Origin: an uncultured Verrucomicrobia subdivision 3 bacterium
GTDB lineage: Bacteria > Verrucomicrobiota > Verrucomicrobiia > Limisphaerales > UBA11358
DNA: 33,874 nt
Assembly: GCA_903872345.1 (NCBI GenBank)
Contig: CAIQKM010000076.1
Coordinates: 1-33,874, forward strand
Direction: 5' to 3'
The notes beneath the pieces are model-generated. The model did no database searches. It was not told the origin of the DNA and saw nothing but the letters and a program-made list of their open reading frames with translations. Shown in pieces: positions 17,274 through 27,268 of the stretch. Each line of letters begins with the position of its first letter. Within the stretch, counting starts at the first letter, position 1. Both the position numbers and the translations under genes were made by a program.

Positions 17274-18401
17274 CTAATTTTTGTTTTCGATTTGAACTAG
17301 CCTTTCTAACAGTTCGCCCAGTTCTTGGGGGGTGGTCATACGAGACAAGGTTACGCGTAGTCCGCCAATGGCGACTTCATGTGGCACTCCCATTGACCGC
17401 AACGACTTGGACGGTTGAATTGCGCCAGATGAGCAAGCTGCACCGGTGCCAACGATGATTCCATCGGCAGCTAGGAGACTAGAAACATCTTCGCCATTCC
17501 AGCCTAGCAGCGAGAAGAAACAGGTATTGGAAAGTCTAGGGACGCCGCGCGAGTGAATTATGGCCTCCGGAAATTTAATTAACAGGCTGGCTTCGAACGA
17601 ATCTCTTATGTCCCGGATAGCCTTGGCTTTTGAATCGCTGGCTTCTGTCGCTGCGATGGCTAGTCCAGCAAGGGCTGGTGTGTTTATTGTGCCAGAGCGA
17701 AGTCCGTGTTGCTGTCCTCCTCCCAAAACCAATGGATCAAGCTCAAGTCCGGGACGGATATACAAGCCGCCGATTCCTTTGGGACCATGAAATTTATGAG
17801 CGGAAAACGAAAGCAAATCGATATCCTGCCAGTCGCTCTGAAGATCGATGGGAATTTTCCCGATAGCTTGGGTGGCATCGGTGTGAAAAACCGCAGCTGG
17901 ACAACGCTCACGAATTAACCGCCCGATATCGCCCATGGGTTGCAAAACCCCCGTTTCGTTATTGGCGGCCATGATGGAAACCAGAATCGTATCGTCCAGC
18001 AAGGCAGCACGAAGGGCGTCTATCTGGATGAGACCGTTACTGTCCACCGGAATTTCAACAATCTCAAAGCCGGAGCGAGCCATTTCGGCGGCGGGTTCAG
18101 CGACTGAAGCGTGTTCAATCGCACTGATGAGAACCCTACCGGCTTTTCGACTCCTGGCAATGGATGAACAAACCCAGTTGTTGGATTCCGTAGCTCCAGA
18201 AGTAAATGTGAAGCAATCCGGCTCCTCGGCGTTTAAGAGCTTTGCCATCGCACACGCAGCTTCTCCCTGCGGCTTATCGGCTCCGGTGAAGGCGGCTGTT
18301 GAAGCTGAAGCGTTAAAATAGCATTCGGTCAGGTAAGGCAACATGGCCTCGACAACGCGCGAAGTCGGTTGGGTAGTGGCGTTGTTGTCGAGGTAAATCA
18401 T
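17274..18401 (-). CDS. sspA: Cysteine desulfurase of the SspA/DndA (NifS/IscS) type
   Basis: 375 residues, full length for the class V aminotransferase family. MIYLDNNATT start; TSGATESNNW cofactor loop near 67-76; HTDATQAIGK near 173-182; the PLP lysine is K203 (SFSAHKFHGPKG); RSGTINTPALAGLA at 235-248; the catalytic sulfur-carrying Cys is C323 (GTGAACSSGA). It takes sulfur from L-cysteine as an enzyme persulfide. The ATG overlaps the sspH stop by 4 bp (ATGA), so translation is coupled. Neighbours show that its sulfur is meant for DNA phosphorothioation and not general Fe-S assembly: no iscU, iscA or iscR is near. In many Ssp clusters this gene lies before sspB; here it is after sspH. Confidence 0.88.
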   Translation of the reverse strand: MIYLDNNATTQPTSRVVEAMLPYLTECYFNASASTAAFTGADKPQGEAACAMAKLLNAEEPDCFTFTSGATESNNWVCSSIARSRKAGRVLISAIEHASVAEPAAEMARSGFEIVEIPVDSNGLIQIDALRAALLDDTILVSIMAANNETGVLQPMGDIGRLIRERCPAAVFHTDATQAIGKIPIDLQSDWQDIDLLSFSAHKFHGPKGIGGLYIRPGLELDPLVLGGGQQHGLRSGTINTPALAGLAIAATEASDSKAKAIRDIRDSFEASLLIKFPEAIIHSRGVPRLSNTCFFSLLGWNGEDVSSLLAADGIIVGTGAACSSGAIQPSKSLRSMGVPHEVAIGGLRVTLSRMTTPQELGELLERLVQIENKN

Positions 18402-21400
18402 GGCCGCGGCAGTTCTTCGGATAACGGGAGGCCGTAAATGAGGCGCAGGAGTTGGACAATCAAGGGGACGTCGTTCATGTCGAGGAATGGAACCTGAACG
18501 AAGACCGGCTGAGGGGTTTCCCCTGTCTTGGCAAGCATGTGACCTTTCCCGAGGAGTTTCTCCGCGCCGGCGTTCTTCTCACCCATGGCGACTTCCGAGG
18601 TGCCTGTGCCATCGACTTTGAGGATCAATCGATTGCCCAACTGTGACCGGAGTTGCATCGGCATGACGGTATTGTCCGGGCGCTGTGCCGCAAAAATGAG
18701 GAAAATGCCGGCACCGCGGGCCTTCGCGCCGAGACGGTTCACGATCTCTGGAACCCTTGCCGCATAATCTTCTGTCTGCATCCAGTCAGCAAATTCGTCA
18801 TGGATGACCCAGATCGTCGCGAGCTTTTGACCAGACCGCCGATATGCCTGAATATCCTTTACCTTTGCTTCCTTGAAGAGCTTGTAGCGATTTTCCATTT
18901 CGGCGACCAGTTCTTCGAGCGAGGAAATTGCAGAGTCCGGATCATCGATGATTCCTCCGGAGCCTGCGGCGACATGAGGCAGTAACTGAAGCGGGATATA
19001 ATCAACGCCATACTTGGCATCGATAAGGAATAACTGCGCGTCATCGGGTGACCGACTGAGGGCAATGTAAAGAATGAGGTTCTGGATCAGGACCGACTTG
19101 CCGCTTCCGGTGATGCCAGCGACTAGGGTATGGGGCTGGTTAAATGGATCCAGGAAGAGTGGCATTCCATTCTCCTCGCAAATGCCGACGAAAAGCCGTT
19201 CTGCGGGTGCCGGGGAAGCCTGCGCTTCGGTCTGCTTGCGTAGCAACGCGAGGAAGACCTGGGGAGTGTGGAGAATCTGCCTGTTCGGCCGCGCGACGGC
19301 AATCGATACACGTCCTGGTTCGGGAGTAACGCTGATGATGCGCAAACCGCTGGAAGTGTATATTTCTTCGGCCTTTGCTTCAACCGCAGGAACCGTCATG
19401 TCCTTCGAGCCATGCAATTTGATGATGGCGGCGTTCGGCGTCAGGATGGGTGCAAAACCTTCTGCCAATTTGGCAGACAACCCACGACAGAGGAGTGCCT
19501 GTTTCAGGTCGGTGGTGGTTTTTTCCAACCACTGGTGGCCTTCCGCCAGTGAGCTGGTTGCCCGCGCGGCACAATACTCCAGATAGCGAGTCAAAGCTTC
19601 CTTGGGCTGATCCCAGGCAATTGCTGGAGACTGCGGCGCGCATTGGCCTATTCCAGTCTCCTCAGTTTTAATTGCTGCCGGCGGCACCGGCGCAAGGCTC
19701 GTTGTTTCAGTCTTGCCAGGGGGCAAATTCCCGGCATTGTCGGGATTCTTGTTGTCGGGATCTTTGGGAACTGTCTCGGATTTCTTCTTCAACGCGATGG
19801 ATAAATCGCGAATCACCTTATTGTTGAATCCCGGATGCCCGTTCTGGGCTCGCAGGTGCGTAGTTTCGTCAACCTTGTCGCCGCTGAGTTGGAGCAGGAG
19901 CGAACGGGTCAGGTCTGGTCCAAACACTTCCTGCAATCCTTGAAGCGCGGTGCCTTGTTGAGTGGAGATTCCTTTGCAGGTCGAAACTTGCGTTTGAATG
20001 TCCACCGGGGAGTGGACGAAGATGTGGGAATATCCCCATACGCTGAAAGTGCATTCTCGGTTGCGGACGAAGGAGCGCCATTTCTCAGGGTCGAAGGAGG
20101 CGGCACCGCTCGTCCCGATCGTCCGAGAGAGGATCATGTCGGAGAGGCGGGCCAGCCAGAGTTGTTGATCAAGCGCCTTTGGCTCGGAAGTAAGCGCTTG
20201 TGAAATCTGGGTGAGGGTATCAGCCAGCTGTTTCTCCGAAGTGGCATTGGCACCCGATACATCCCCTGAAACGAACTTGGCCTCAGTAAGAATAATGTCG
20301 AGGTGTGGATTGCCGTCGGCGCTATATGTTGGCGCCAGGACTAGCAGGTCGGCGATATTCGCGCCATCCTTCTTTCCCAGCCAGTGGCTGTAGTCGTCGA
20401 GAAAGCACCACGCCGCCGGCCTGCCGAGCCCCAGCTCTGACTGAACCAAGTAGCGGGAAAGAACCATTCCGAATAATTCGCTTGTGTTGTTCGCTCGGCG
20501 CGCGGCCTTGAGGACCAGCCCCCCTGAAATAGCATTGGCATCATTGATTAGGCGTTGCACGAGATTGGGAATAATCTCAGGGAGGGTGCCAGCCGGCAAA
20601 ATTGCCGCGAGCCGTTCCTTAAGCGTGCTCACCAACAGCGTATCGCGAGCCTTCGAGGAAATAATCAGGTTCCGGCCCTGGGTGGTGCTCTGAATGTAGC
20701 GGATTACCTTAACATCCTTCTGTTCCAGCAGGCGACGGTCGAGGAGCTCGTCCTGGTTGATGACCCATACGGCCAGTTCGTGAGTTTCGCGAATGATCCG
20801 TTCGACATCCTTGTTGTCAAAGTTGAGCGTGCGCATCGGCACTGGGCATTGTCCATTCGACCACGCGTTGTCGGCACCGGTGGCGCAGAGAAAGGCAATG
20901 GAATGCAATAGCGCCCAGCCGGTTTCGGTCTGCGCCGGACAACAAAGCAAAACCCGAACTTTCGGGTCTCCTGCTTGGAATGGCCGTGTGCGGTTCCATT
21001 GATGGGGACGAAGCTGGTCCGAGACGACGGTTCGGCGTTCGATCCAATCCCATTGAACTTTCGCCTCGGTGGACAACAGATCGCGGCAATAGGCGATATC
21101 GGCGGGCTGAGCGCGGCCTTGATGCTTTAGCCGGCTGGCCGCCGTAATGTTGATTCGAACCTTGGAGAGGAAACCGTCGTTTGAATCCTCATGTTCTGCA
21201 TCGTCCCCATCTGCGCTTGCCACCAAATTTTTGTAAAGATGCCGGAGATGATTGTCATCGTGATGGGCGAGGAGAACCTGACACGTTATCTTTTCATCTT
21301 TTGCATCTCGATTCCGTTTGTTGAGATATTCCACAAGCTTGCTTGGCAGCTCCGGTGAATCGCAGTTATAGAGCAGGATCGATAGGTTGTCTCGTTCGTG

Positions 21401-23851
21401 TGGCTGAAGGCGGAGGTATTCATCTATTTCCGCGATGATGGTTTTCGCCGATTCAACCGCGTTGTCTTCGCATGATCGGGTCCGCTTTTCACGTTCGACT
21501 GGCTCGTGGAGCGTGTAACTTCCCAACGCTTGACTGACGATGAGAGGCTGTGGGTCCATCCCGTCCCAGCAAAGTGTCAACTCTGGTTGCAGGGGCGTGG
21601 AGGTTAGCTCTCGCATCTCGCGAAAGAATAAGGATCCAGCGGCGCCGTCCGAGAAGGCGGGTATTTGCGGGGAGAGCAGTCTGATGATCGTTTCGAGTAA
21701 CTGTCGGTTGCGGGCAGTTGCCGCTTCCATTCTGAGAGGGTGCCAAGGACAGATAATGGCAAGCTTGGGACGATGACCCGACCGGTCGATGGTCGCGCTC
21801 CCAATGCGGAGAATCGAGTGGAGAATCTTTCGACGGGTGCTCTCGTGCGGAACCTGGCGAGAACGATCCAGCAGGTTGCGATAGGCCTCGACCATTGGCG
21901 TAACGTGTGAAGCATCGAGCGCATCGCTAGCTAACGCGGCAATTGATTGACCGTAGCAGACATTGAATGCTCGGAACGCCCCTTGCAGCTCTTCGATGAG
22001 CGGCGTAGCTAGCCAGCCGCCGGATACCGCCTGGGAGATGGTTTCTTCAAACTCCAAAGCCAGCGAACATATCTTGGTTTGGGCCGGGATAAAACTGCCG
22101 CGGCCAGAAGCGCCTGGAGATGACGCAAATCCGCTGATGGAATGGAGCGAGATGTCCAAAGGCACCCCTTTGCGACCGACACTCTCGTAGTCCCCAAGCG
22201 CTTCCGCTAATGCCGTTTTACCTGAATGGCTTCGGTAGCGCACCAGTGCGTCCAGATCGTCACCTTCCAGGGCTAGAACAGAATCTTTGGGGAAGAGCCA
22301 GGTAAAAGGGAGGGTTGCGAGACGCTGTTCCGATGTGTCATTCCCACGCTGAAACACCGTGATATGAAACTCAAATCCCCTGTTGCGGCCACGCCCCTTG
22401 TTTTTGCTCTTCGGAGTCTTAGCGAGGATTGGTTTGACCTTGGTAGAGTATTCGGGAAGCAACGTGCGCCTGAATTGTATCTTCTTGCCCGTGTGCTTCT
22501 CCAGTTTGCCATAGTGCCGTTCAAAAAACTCGCAGGCCTTATGGTATCGGCTGTCTGGTGAGATGAAGTTTGCAGGTTTATTCTGGTTCGCGCCTTCGAT
22601 GACCACCCAAGTATCGAGTCCAGGTTCTCTTAACCGAAGGGTGCGCTGGAGGCATTCAAGGATCCCGTCAAACAAGTCAGAACAGGTGATGCGGCGTCCG
22701 TAAACAAAATCTTCCCACTCCAAGAGCAATTTCAGATCGAAAGTTGAGATCGCTTTGACGTAGGATTCGAAGAAGTCTTTGAATTCCTGAGCGGCCTCGC
22801 CGCTCTTGCGGGGATTACTTTCGAGCGCCACTAAGACGCCTTCGTCCTCCGCTGACGGGTTGATTCCCGAAAATGTCAGAGCATGTCTTGTCTTTGCCGC
22901 GAAGTCCGTCGATGTGGTTTTCTTTTGTCGGTCAAAGCAATTGCGAACGTGCGACCAATCGTGGTTGAAGAGTAGATCCTCCGTGGCTGGACTGCGCGTT
23001 CCCGCCGCCTCGATGTATGCCCCGAAGGCATTCAGTGTATCGTCGGGTAATTTTGGGTTGGCGTTGACGTCTCTTAACCTCTCTAGCGTATTGCGCAATT
23101 GGTCGGGATCCAAGAGCAACGCATTTGGCTGACGCTTATTGAGGTAGCAGTCCTGTCTTTGGTGCTCCTCAAATCGTTTGCGCCATTGGGAGGGGTGCGC
23201 CGATTTTTCCGGGCCAAGCGAAAGGAAGCACTCCTCGAAGAGGGGTAACTCGAGTTTTGGCAGACGCAGCCCGGCCGCCTTGAGTAACGGTGTGCCCGCG
23301 TTGTATTCACTGATAACATCGGCGATATACTGCGCCGCCGTTCCAGTCGAGAAGCTACCACAATCAAAGAGCCCTTTGATCATCGCCCTTACCTGCTTTA
23401 CGGTGCCATCGGTAAGTGCGATGCCGGCGATATTGGATGCGACTTTCGTCCAGGTGTCCGCCGCCTCTTCAGCCTCCTTCAACTGATCAGCCTTGATAGT
23501 CACCTTGTTGCCCAATGAAGCCGCAACATCCGGATCCGCATCTGTGGTAATAACGACCTTCCCCTTGCGTGGAGCATTACGCACCCCGACAGCATTCGTA
23601 AACCGTATAAGGACCTTATCGGTGTGACTTGCTTCTGCGGCCGCAGCGAGCGCAAAGGCGTCCAATTGTGCCTGAGTAAAATCGGAAAGCACATAAAGTG
23701 CTCCCGTGAATTCGCTGTCTTCCAAAAGTGGGATGAAGCTGGACTTGGCGAACTGGTATGCCGCCGCTCCAACGATCTTGTCGGACTGGCTAAGCGTGAC
23801 CGGATTCGCGGTTGGTGAAACTTCCGGCGGCGTTTGAGGTGCGATAGACAT
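18398..23851 (-). CDS. sspH: SspH/DptH-type restriction protein with FtsK/HerA-like ATPase
   Basis: 1817 residues. The first 1500 or so have no domain I can name. The C-terminal 240 residues are a clear FtsK/HerA-type motor: Walker A GITGSGKSVL (1579-1588), LFLIDAKYGVDY, Walker B IWVIHDEFADW (about 1680-1690), and IFAAQRPDNTVMP with the Gln/Arg sensor motif, then GNRLILKVDG. The size, the C-terminal motor and the place after two partner genes match DptH/DndH and the third gene of the sspFGH set. It is expected to act with SspF and SspG on DNA lacking the phosphorothioate mark. It begins 9 bp after sspG and overlaps the desulfurase by 4 bp. The motor is certain; the nuclease part, if any, is not recognisable by eye. 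Confidence 0.75.
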   Translation of the reverse strand: MSIAPQTPPEVSPTANPVTLSQSDKIVGAAAYQFAKSSFIPLLEDSEFTGALYVLSDFTQAQLDAFALAAAAEASHTDKVLIRFTNAVGVRNAPRKGKVVITTDADPDVAASLGNKVTIKADQLKEAEEAADTWTKVASNIAGIALTDGTVKQVRAMIKGLFDCGSFSTGTAAQYIADVISEYNAGTPLLKAAGLRLPKLELPLFEECFLSLGPEKSAHPSQWRKRFEEHQRQDCYLNKRQPNALLLDPDQLRNTLERLRDVNANPKLPDDTLNAFGAYIEAAGTRSPATEDLLFNHDWSHVRNCFDRQKKTTSTDFAAKTRHALTFSGINPSAEDEGVLVALESNPRKSGEAAQEFKDFFESYVKAISTFDLKLLLEWEDFVYGRRITCSDLFDGILECLQRTLRLREPGLDTWVVIEGANQNKPANFISPDSRYHKACEFFERHYGKLEKHTGKKIQFRRTLLPEYSTKVKPILAKTPKSKNKGRGRNRGFEFHITVFQRGNDTSEQRLATLPFTWLFPKDSVLALEGDDLDALVRYRSHSGKTALAEALGDYESVGRKGVPLDISLHSISGFASSPGASGRGSFIPAQTKICSLALEFEETISQAVSGGWLATPLIEELQGAFRAFNVCYGQSIAALASDALDASHVTPMVEAYRNLLDRSRQVPHESTRRKILHSILRIGSATIDRSGHRPKLAIICPWHPLRMEAATARNRQLLETIIRLLSPQIPAFSDGAAGSLFFREMRELTSTPLQPELTLCWDGMDPQPLIVSQALGSYTLHEPVEREKRTRSCEDNAVESAKTIIAEIDEYLRLQPHERDNLSILLYNCDSPELPSKLVEYLNKRNRDAKDEKITCQVLLAHHDDNHLRHLYKNLVASADGDDAEHEDSNDGFLSKVRINITAASRLKHQGRAQPADIAYCRDLLSTEAKVQWDWIERRTVVSDQLRPHQWNRTRPFQAGDPKVRVLLCCPAQTETGWALLHSIAFLCATGADNAWSNGQCPVPMRTLNFDNKDVERIIRETHELAVWVINQDELLDRRLLEQKDVKVIRYIQSTTQGRNLIISSKARDTLLVSTLKERLAAILPAGTLPEIIPNLVQRLINDANAISGGLVLKAARRANNTSELFGMVLSRYLVQSELGLGRPAAWCFLDDYSHWLGKKDGANIADLLVLAPTYSADGNPHLDIILTEAKFVSGDVSGANATSEKQLADTLTQISQALTSEPKALDQQLWLARLSDMILSRTIGTSGAASFDPEKWRSFVRNRECTFSVWGYSHIFVHSPVDIQTQVSTCKGISTQQGTALQGLQEVFGPDLTRSLLLQLSGDKVDETTHLRAQNGHPGFNNKVIRDLSIALKKKSETVPKDPDNKNPDNAGNLPPGKTETTSLAPVPPAAIKTEETGIGQCAPQSPAIAWDQPKEALTRYLEYCAARATSSLAEGHQWLEKTTTDLKQALLCRGLSAKLAEGFAPILTPNAAIIKLHGSKDMTVPAVEAKAEEIYTSSGLRIISVTPEPGRVSIAVARPNRQILHTPQVFLALLRKQTEAQASPAPAERLFVGICEENGMPLFLDPFNQPHTLVAGITGSGKSVLIQNLILYIALSRSPDDAQLFLIDAKYGVDYIPLQLLPHVAAGSGGIIDDPDSAISSLEELVAEMENRYKLFKEAKVKDIQAYRRSGQKLATIWVIHDEFADWMQTEDYAARVPEIVNRLGAKARGAGIFLIFAAQRPDNTVMPMQLRSQLGNRLILKVDGTGTSEVAMGEKNAGAEKLLGKGHMLAKTGETPQPVFVQVPFLDMNDVPLIVQLLRLIYGLPLSEELPRP

Positions 23852-23860
23852 AACTCAACT

Positions 23861-25423
23861 TTATTGTCGAAAATAAGGGTTCCGGACGTAGGTGCAGGCG
23901 TCGCTCATACGCTGGGCCAGCCCCAGTCCGGTCAGTCGCCGACTAAAGCGCTCGCGGTTCTTTTTGAAATCCCCTTCGTCATGAAACCAATCGGGCAATT
24001 CTGAGACAGCTTCACGCGGACCGATGACCAAGTGGTAGCGTTGGTTCAGCTTGCGGAGTAATTCCTCTTCTTCAATCTGATACGTAACGTTCGCCAGAAC
24101 GAGCGCGCGAAGCAATTTATCGGTTGGGGCATAGCGGACCTTATTTGTTCCACGCCTATCTGTGAATCCAGCGGCCTGACCCAATCCCTGAATGGCCCCC
24201 ATCACCCCGTCGCGGAATCCGGATTCAGCCCAAGAAATCACATTGCGCCTGACTTCATCCGGGTGTGCGGCTTTAATCTTATCAACTTTGATGGAACACA
24301 TTTCAGACATGTGCTCGGCAAGCATTTCGGCTTTCATCGCGTCATTTAATTCAGGCGATGCCAGCTTTGCGGTGAGTGTCGGGTTGGAAATCAAAGCCTG
24401 CTCCACCAATTGTCGGACCGCTTGAAGTCCAAGTCCTTCATTTTCGTCCTTAGTGGCGATGGAGGCTCGTCGGGCCAAGTCCATTTTGGTCCCCAGGATT
24501 TCACAAGCGCACACCGGCGATTGTTCTTTTCCAAGCCAATGGTTGGCCGTCTCGATGGAATAAATGTATAGGTTGAACGCGATGATTGGCTTGAGATGTT
24601 CGAACACATCCTGGTCGGGAAGCCCGATGGAAAGAAGGCTCAGGACGTCCTGCGCCAACCTGTCGTAAGCCGGGTGAGACTTGTAAGGTAAATAAGTGCC
24701 ACCCTTTTCACTGCCGCGCTCGGGTTCGTCCCCTGGCAGAAGGCTGAGCAGAAGTTTATTCCGCACCGTCTTCGTATCAAAGAAAGGCTGGAGTTTTTTC
24801 TCCAGAGCGTGGCGGAGGGGATCGGAAGCCCGGCTCAACATCAAGTAAGCCAGTTCGCCTGTGCGGGTGAACAAGCCGCGGTCGCGTGCGAGCGTCGAGT
24901 CATTACAGGGCTCATACAGTGCGGCCGGACCGATTGGAAACAAGAGTTGCCACGTCCATTTGCGGCCGGACCCGGCATCCATTGCGATGCGGCTTAGGAG
25001 GGACACGCTCGAAACCAGATCCCGGAACGCGTGAAAGCGTTTACGCAAGTAGGAGAAGTCTGCCGTGAAAACATCACCGACAGCCGCCCGCTTCTTCATG
25101 TCAGTCAGCCAGACCGCCCACGCCTCGTCGTCACTGCCTTGGTATTCGTCACGGATTTGTTCCATGCGCGGATTGTTGAAGAGCAGGCTCCGTAAGTGAA
25201 TTGAAAGGTTGGCCTTGTAGCGACAATCATCAATGGGTTGCGTCGGGTTGAGCAATTTTCCGTTTCGGTGCATGGCTTCAGCCATACTTAGAAATTCCAA
25301 AAGCAGAGCCGAGGCGGGTTGGCGCTCTAACCGATGTCCCCAGATGGCTTCGTTAAACCAACCATCAAATTCCACCTTGGAGCCTGCGTATTCTTGCGTG
25401 TTTTGTTTAGCGGTGATTTTCAT
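23861..25423 (-). CDS. sspG: SspG/DptG-type restriction subunit
   Basis: 520 residues with no nucleotide-binding or nuclease motif that I can find. Largely helical. The N-terminus (EFDGWFNEAIWGHRLERQPASALLLEFLSMAEAMH, in parts) and the C-terminal segment ending in a Tyr/Asn-rich tail look like a structural subunit. The assignment rests on position: second of a three-gene set between the ATPase SspF and the giant motor protein SspH, with gaps of 3 and 9 bp. In Dnd restriction operons the middle gene, DptG, is of similar size and also lacks a known fold. Functional call from context. Confidence 0.6.
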   Translation of the reverse strand: MKITAKQNTQEYAGSKVEFDGWFNEAIWGHRLERQPASALLLEFLSMAEAMHRNGKLLNPTQPIDDCRYKANLSIHLRSLLFNNPRMEQIRDEYQGSDDEAWAVWLTDMKKRAAVGDVFTADFSYLRKRFHAFRDLVSSVSLLSRIAMDAGSGRKWTWQLLFPIGPAALYEPCNDSTLARDRGLFTRTGELAYLMLSRASDPLRHALEKKLQPFFDTKTVRNKLLLSLLPGDEPERGSEKGGTYLPYKSHPAYDRLAQDVLSLLSIGLPDQDVFEHLKPIIAFNLYIYSIETANHWLGKEQSPVCACEILGTKMDLARRASIATKDENEGLGLQAVRQLVEQALISNPTLTAKLASPELNDAMKAEMLAEHMSEMCSIKVDKIKAAHPDEVRRNVISWAESGFRDGVMGAIQGLGQAAGFTDRRGTNKVRYAPTDKLLRALVLANVTYQIEEEELLRKLNQRYHLVIGPREAVSELPDWFHDEGDFKKNRERFSRRLTGLGLAQRMSDACTYVRNPYFRQ

Positions 25424-25426
25424 GGC

Positions 25427-27247
25427 TCATTCTGCGAGATGGATTGGCTCCTTGTGGATTTGGCCGGAGCCCAGGACGTCCAGCCGTTGCAGGACTAGCG
25501 GATTTGGACGAATCTGCAAATCGCGTAAACAGCATTGCTTAAGAGAAAGGAAGTCTTCGTAGGATTCTCGTGAGAAACAAGAAGGCATGGCGCCACCTGC
25601 CACCCGCATGAGAAACTCAAACCGGGGCAGTGTGAGTTCGAAGGAAAAGGTCTTCTCCGCACATCGAATGACTGCTTTCGGCACAATCCCATTGGGCTCG
25701 ACGGAAAAACCGGGTGGAACATCGGTGATGTCGATTTCCTTCAGTAAAAGATCGCTCACAGCTGAGGTGCTGAGGTCAAGACCGGTGGTTATGAAGATTT
25801 GGTGTGTATTCTCATCAAGCAGGAGACCTGTCCAGACGCGATTGAGTCCAGCGGCGAGCTTGCGAATGTGGTGAATGGATGGGGCTTTACCAAGCCGGAT
25901 CGGGTCAAGAAAATGCTCCACGAACTCTCCAGCATGGTGAAATACAGTGGTGGACCAGAGATTATACTTTTTGACTTGCTCGCTAGTGGCGTGCAACAAA
26001 AGCCTACGGCGCTCATGAGCTACCTCTGCCAGAAAAGCGGCCGTTTCCTTTTCTTCGTTGATCTCGCCCCGGATGTATTTGACCAGCATTTCACCAAATG
26101 CCGGGTTACGTTGCTTCAGTGGATCAAGAGCGACGAACTCGGCGTGTTCTTGTTTCAACTCATCATCGCGGTCTCCAAAAATGATGAGTTCGTCGAGTCC
26201 GTTGGTGGTTTCCTCGCCAGCATGAAGCATGGACAAAAAGCGATACGCTTCCCTTCGGCCACGTTCAGATGGTGAGAGGTTATAGCCGAATAGATTCAAA
26301 TGGAGCGCGGCGATTTGCGTGCTGTGTTGCGCCAACAGATCATTGTTTGCCAGACCGGGTCGTATGACTCCGTTGGGAGCCTTTGGATGGCCAAGGAGCG
26401 CATTGGTGAGGAGGATGAGAATTGCGCGGATTGGAAGGTGATGACCGGTAGCGTCTGCGATGCGGGCAAAGGTGAGCAATCGTTGCCTTACGGCGGGATT
26501 GGTTAGCAGGGCATAATTTGCCGGAATGGGCGATTTTGTGCCGAAGAGCGGGGTGTTTTTTTCCTCCTGCAGACACTTCCATTCGGATCGTGAAAAGATA
26601 CCATCAAGACAAAGCTCCATCAGCAAATCACTGGGAAAGCGACACAGGTTAATTAACCTCAAAAGAGGAAGGGTGGTCGAATCACGCAGTCCGCTGGCAT
26701 GCACAGCAATCAGTTCCCGTCCCATGGTCTTGAGTTCCTCCGAACATGTAGCCGGCAGGGCACGGATAGTTTCATGAAGCTGGCCATCGTTGACAGCCAG
26801 AACAAATGCATGCCCACCTGTTCCGTGGCAGTATGCGGCCGCTTGCTCAAGCACGGAAACCACATCCTCGGGACAAGCTTTCCGCCAATCGGTAACATCA
26901 TAAATCAAGGTGACTTTCCGAGTGCCGGCACCTGTGGGAATTTCGAATGTCTGCAGTTTGGCGGAAGAATCAATCTCTACGCTGGTATCCGTCAAATGAT
27001 TGACAAGCTGACGGCAGAGGCTTGTTTTACCATCTCCGGCGGTGCCGGTAAGAACTATCGTCTTGAAGTTGCCGGTATCTTTTGGAAAGCACTCCACGAT
27101 ATCTGCCCAAGCCGGGTGAGAAAATGACAGCGGGATTAGGCCTAGCCGGTGGGCGAGGTCATTAACGTGCTCTGCCTCCTGGGCATCGCCTTCAGGCACC
27201 GGGCTGTATAGCCTGAGTAACCGGATCCATCTTTCACCTTCGGTCAT
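25427..27247 (-). CDS. sspF: SspF/DptF-type P-loop ATPase
   Basis: 606 residues. Walker A TGTAGDGKTS at 67-76, followed by LIYDVTDWR and AFVLAVNDGQL, which fit the Walker B and sensor strands of a STAND/AAA-like ATPase. The remaining 400 residues are helical, with a C-terminal region (FSFELTLPRFEFLMRVAGG) seen in DptF-like proteins. In Dnd systems DptF is the first gene of the restriction set; here it precedes the sspG and sspH candidates and follows the modification gene sspD by 21 bp. Expected to power or switch on the restriction complex. ATPase certain, family name from context plus partial sequence likeness. Confidence 0.68.
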   Translation of the reverse strand: MTEGERWIRLLRLYSPVPEGDAQEAEHVNDLAHRLGLIPLSFSHPAWADIVECFPKDTGNFKTIVLTGTAGDGKTSLCRQLVNHLTDTSVEIDSSAKLQTFEIPTGAGTRKVTLIYDVTDWRKACPEDVVSVLEQAAAYCHGTGGHAFVLAVNDGQLHETIRALPATCSEELKTMGRELIAVHASGLRDSTTLPLLRLINLCRFPSDLLMELCLDGIFSRSEWKCLQEEKNTPLFGTKSPIPANYALLTNPAVRQRLLTFARIADATGHHLPIRAILILLTNALLGHPKAPNGVIRPGLANNDLLAQHSTQIAALHLNLFGYNLSPSERGRREAYRFLSMLHAGEETTNGLDELIIFGDRDDELKQEHAEFVALDPLKQRNPAFGEMLVKYIRGEINEEKETAAFLAEVAHERRRLLLHATSEQVKKYNLWSTTVFHHAGEFVEHFLDPIRLGKAPSIHHIRKLAAGLNRVWTGLLLDENTHQIFITTGLDLSTSAVSDLLLKEIDITDVPPGFSVEPNGIVPKAVIRCAEKTFSFELTLPRFEFLMRVAGGAMPSCFSRESYEDFLSLKQCCLRDLQIRPNPLVLQRLDVLGSGQIHKEPIHLAE

Positions 27248-27268
27248 AGCAGTATGTTGTGGCTTATT

